From assembly GCF_000816185.1 (NCBI RefSeq), contig NZ_CP007770.1:434001-498000 (forward strand): a stretch of 64,000 nt of DNA, written 5' to 3'. The notes under the pieces are model-generated. The model worked only from the letters and a program-made list of their open reading frames with translations, ran no database searches and was not told the origin of the DNA. The position numbers and the translations under genes were made by a program. The stretch is from Campylobacter insulaenigrae NCTC 12927 (GTDB lineage Bacteria; Campylobacterota; Campylobacteria; Campylobacterales; Campylobacteraceae). Positions 63,430-64,000 of this stretch are shown here, piece after piece; the stretch's first letter is position 1, and every line of letters begins with the position of its first letter.

Positions 63430-64000
63430 AAAAAGTTTTTTTATTTTTATTTTTTTTAATTTATGTTCTTGATGCAAAAGAAATTGAGCTTGTTAAAGGA
63501 CAAGTTTTGTTTTTAGATTTTAATAAGAGCGATTTTTTTAAATTTTATTCTAAAAATAAATCAATTTCGCATTTTGTTTACGATGATAAGGTTGTAGTTA
63601 GTATTGCTATGCCTTATAAAAACCAAAAAGATATGGAAGTATTAGTAGAGTTTAAAGATAATCATAAAGAGAAATTCTATATCAAAGCTACTGATGGATT
63701 TTATAAAAAAGAAACATTAAAAGTTAACGCTTCTAAAGTGAATCCACCAAAAGAGGTATTAAATCGTATAGAAAGAGAATATCAAGAAGCGACGAAAATT
63801 TATAATTTTTATACAGATAAATTTTTTTTTGATGGCAAATTTATTTATCCTTTAACGAGTAAAATTACTAGTGATTTTGGTAAAGCAAGAATCTTTAATA
63901 ATACTTTAAAAAGTTATCATAGTGGGACTGATTTTAGAGCAAATATTGGGACTCAAATTCAAGCAAGTAACAGTGGCATAGTTAAAATTGCATCAAATAG
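63426..64000 (+). CDS. M23 peptidase (Pgp3-like), 5' part only
   Basis: The 191 visible residues start with a signal peptide (MKKVFLFLFFLIYVLDA) and lead through an N-terminal domain to the start of a LytM/M23 domain: YPLTSKITSDFGKARIF, then YHSGTDFRANIG (H and D zinc ligands near residues 165-170). In Campylobacter the protein following glyS is Pgp3, a DD-endopeptidase/DD-carboxypeptidase that shapes helical cells. The frame is cut by the window end, so the third ligand motif HxH is not seen. Confidence 0.85.
   Translation, partial: MKKVFLFLFFLIYVLDAKEIELVKGQVLFLDFNKSDFFKFYSKNKSISHFVYDDKVVVSIAMPYKNQKDMEVLVEFKDNHKEKFYIKATDGFYKKETLKVNASKVNPPKEVLNRIEREYQEATKIYNFYTDKFFFDGKFIYPLTSKITSDFGKARIFNNTLKSYHSGTDFRANIGTQIQASNSGIVKIASN

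Noticed and set aside
1-64000. Phase-variable poly-G tracts, CRISPR arrays, insertion sequences or prophage genes
   Set aside because: Reading through the window I saw no G or C run of eight or more, no spaced direct repeats of CRISPR type, and no transposase, integrase or phage structural genes.

Overview
The window is AT-rich, gene-dense bacterial DNA whose genes and gene order are those of a thermotolerant Campylobacter. Markers I recognise are FlaC flagellin, the FlgS histidine kinase, the Cj0977-type hotdog protein, the pyruvate carboxylase A / arginyl-transferase-like / DnaJ / SEDS cluster, and the rpmH-rnpA-yidD-yidC-jag-mnmE-purL-purH run. The blocks are those of C. jejuni but joined in a different order. 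An NCS2 nucleobase transporter, an arylsulfotransferase and a restriction enzyme also sit between core blocks. I infer a non-jejuni species, perhaps of the C. lari group; this rests on remembered gene order, not on a search.

Layout. 1-5.5 kb: der (cut by the window edge), two nucleobase/metabolite transporters, then kdsA-ribH-nusB-pyrF. 5.5-15.1 kb (minus): a META lipoprotein, then purH, a TerB/DnaJ protein, purL, mnmE, khpB/jag, yidC, yidD, rnpA and rpmH, reading out from a promoter near 15.1 kb. 15.2-17.8 kb: an acetyltransferase, a degenerate uracil-DNA-glycosylase-fold protein, a periplasmic protein and a YbgC thioesterase. 17.9-23.6 kb (minus): an accessory block with a type IIG-like restriction-modification gene split by one in-frame TGA, translationally coupled to a pentapeptide-repeat, six-helix membrane protein. 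23.7-29.0 kb: a DsbL-type oxidase with its arylsulfotransferase client, dcuB and a PepD-type peptidase. 29.1-34.5 kb: a nuclease, a lipoprotein, the Cj0977-type protein, cmoB, flaC, a DUF4149 protein, prmC and an M48 protease. 34.6-48.7 kb: an ABC-F ATPase, a metallophosphoesterase and psd; a flagellar-export-like pair (FlhB-C-like plus FliK-like); an MFS permease, hemL, a cytochrome c, folD, lepB, aspB and tgt. 48.7-58.1 kb: two Arg tRNAs (anticodons GCG and CCT), pycA and its small neighbours, ftsW, an amino-acid-binding lipoprotein preceded by a 10-codon leader ORF, a cysteine-desulfurase-like protein, a DUF234-like protein, flgS and trmL. 58.1-64 kb: an amino-acid ABC pair without a binding protein, a Na/alanine symporter, a 46-codon membrane protein, glyS, and the start of an M23 peptidase cut by the window end.

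Most genes abut or overlap by a few bases (ATGA or TAATG junctions), so translational coupling is widespread. Convergent pairs share compact bidirectional hairpins. No stretch over 300 bases lacks a gene. I saw no CRISPR array, rRNA, insertion sequence, prophage or long poly-G contingency tract.

The points most worth follow-up are: the split restriction enzyme with its coupled pentapeptide membrane protein; rnpA, which lacks any ATG/GTG/TTG start at the expected place; the leader peptide before the binding-protein gene; the FlhB-C/FliK-like pair; and tRNA-Arg with a GCG anticodon.
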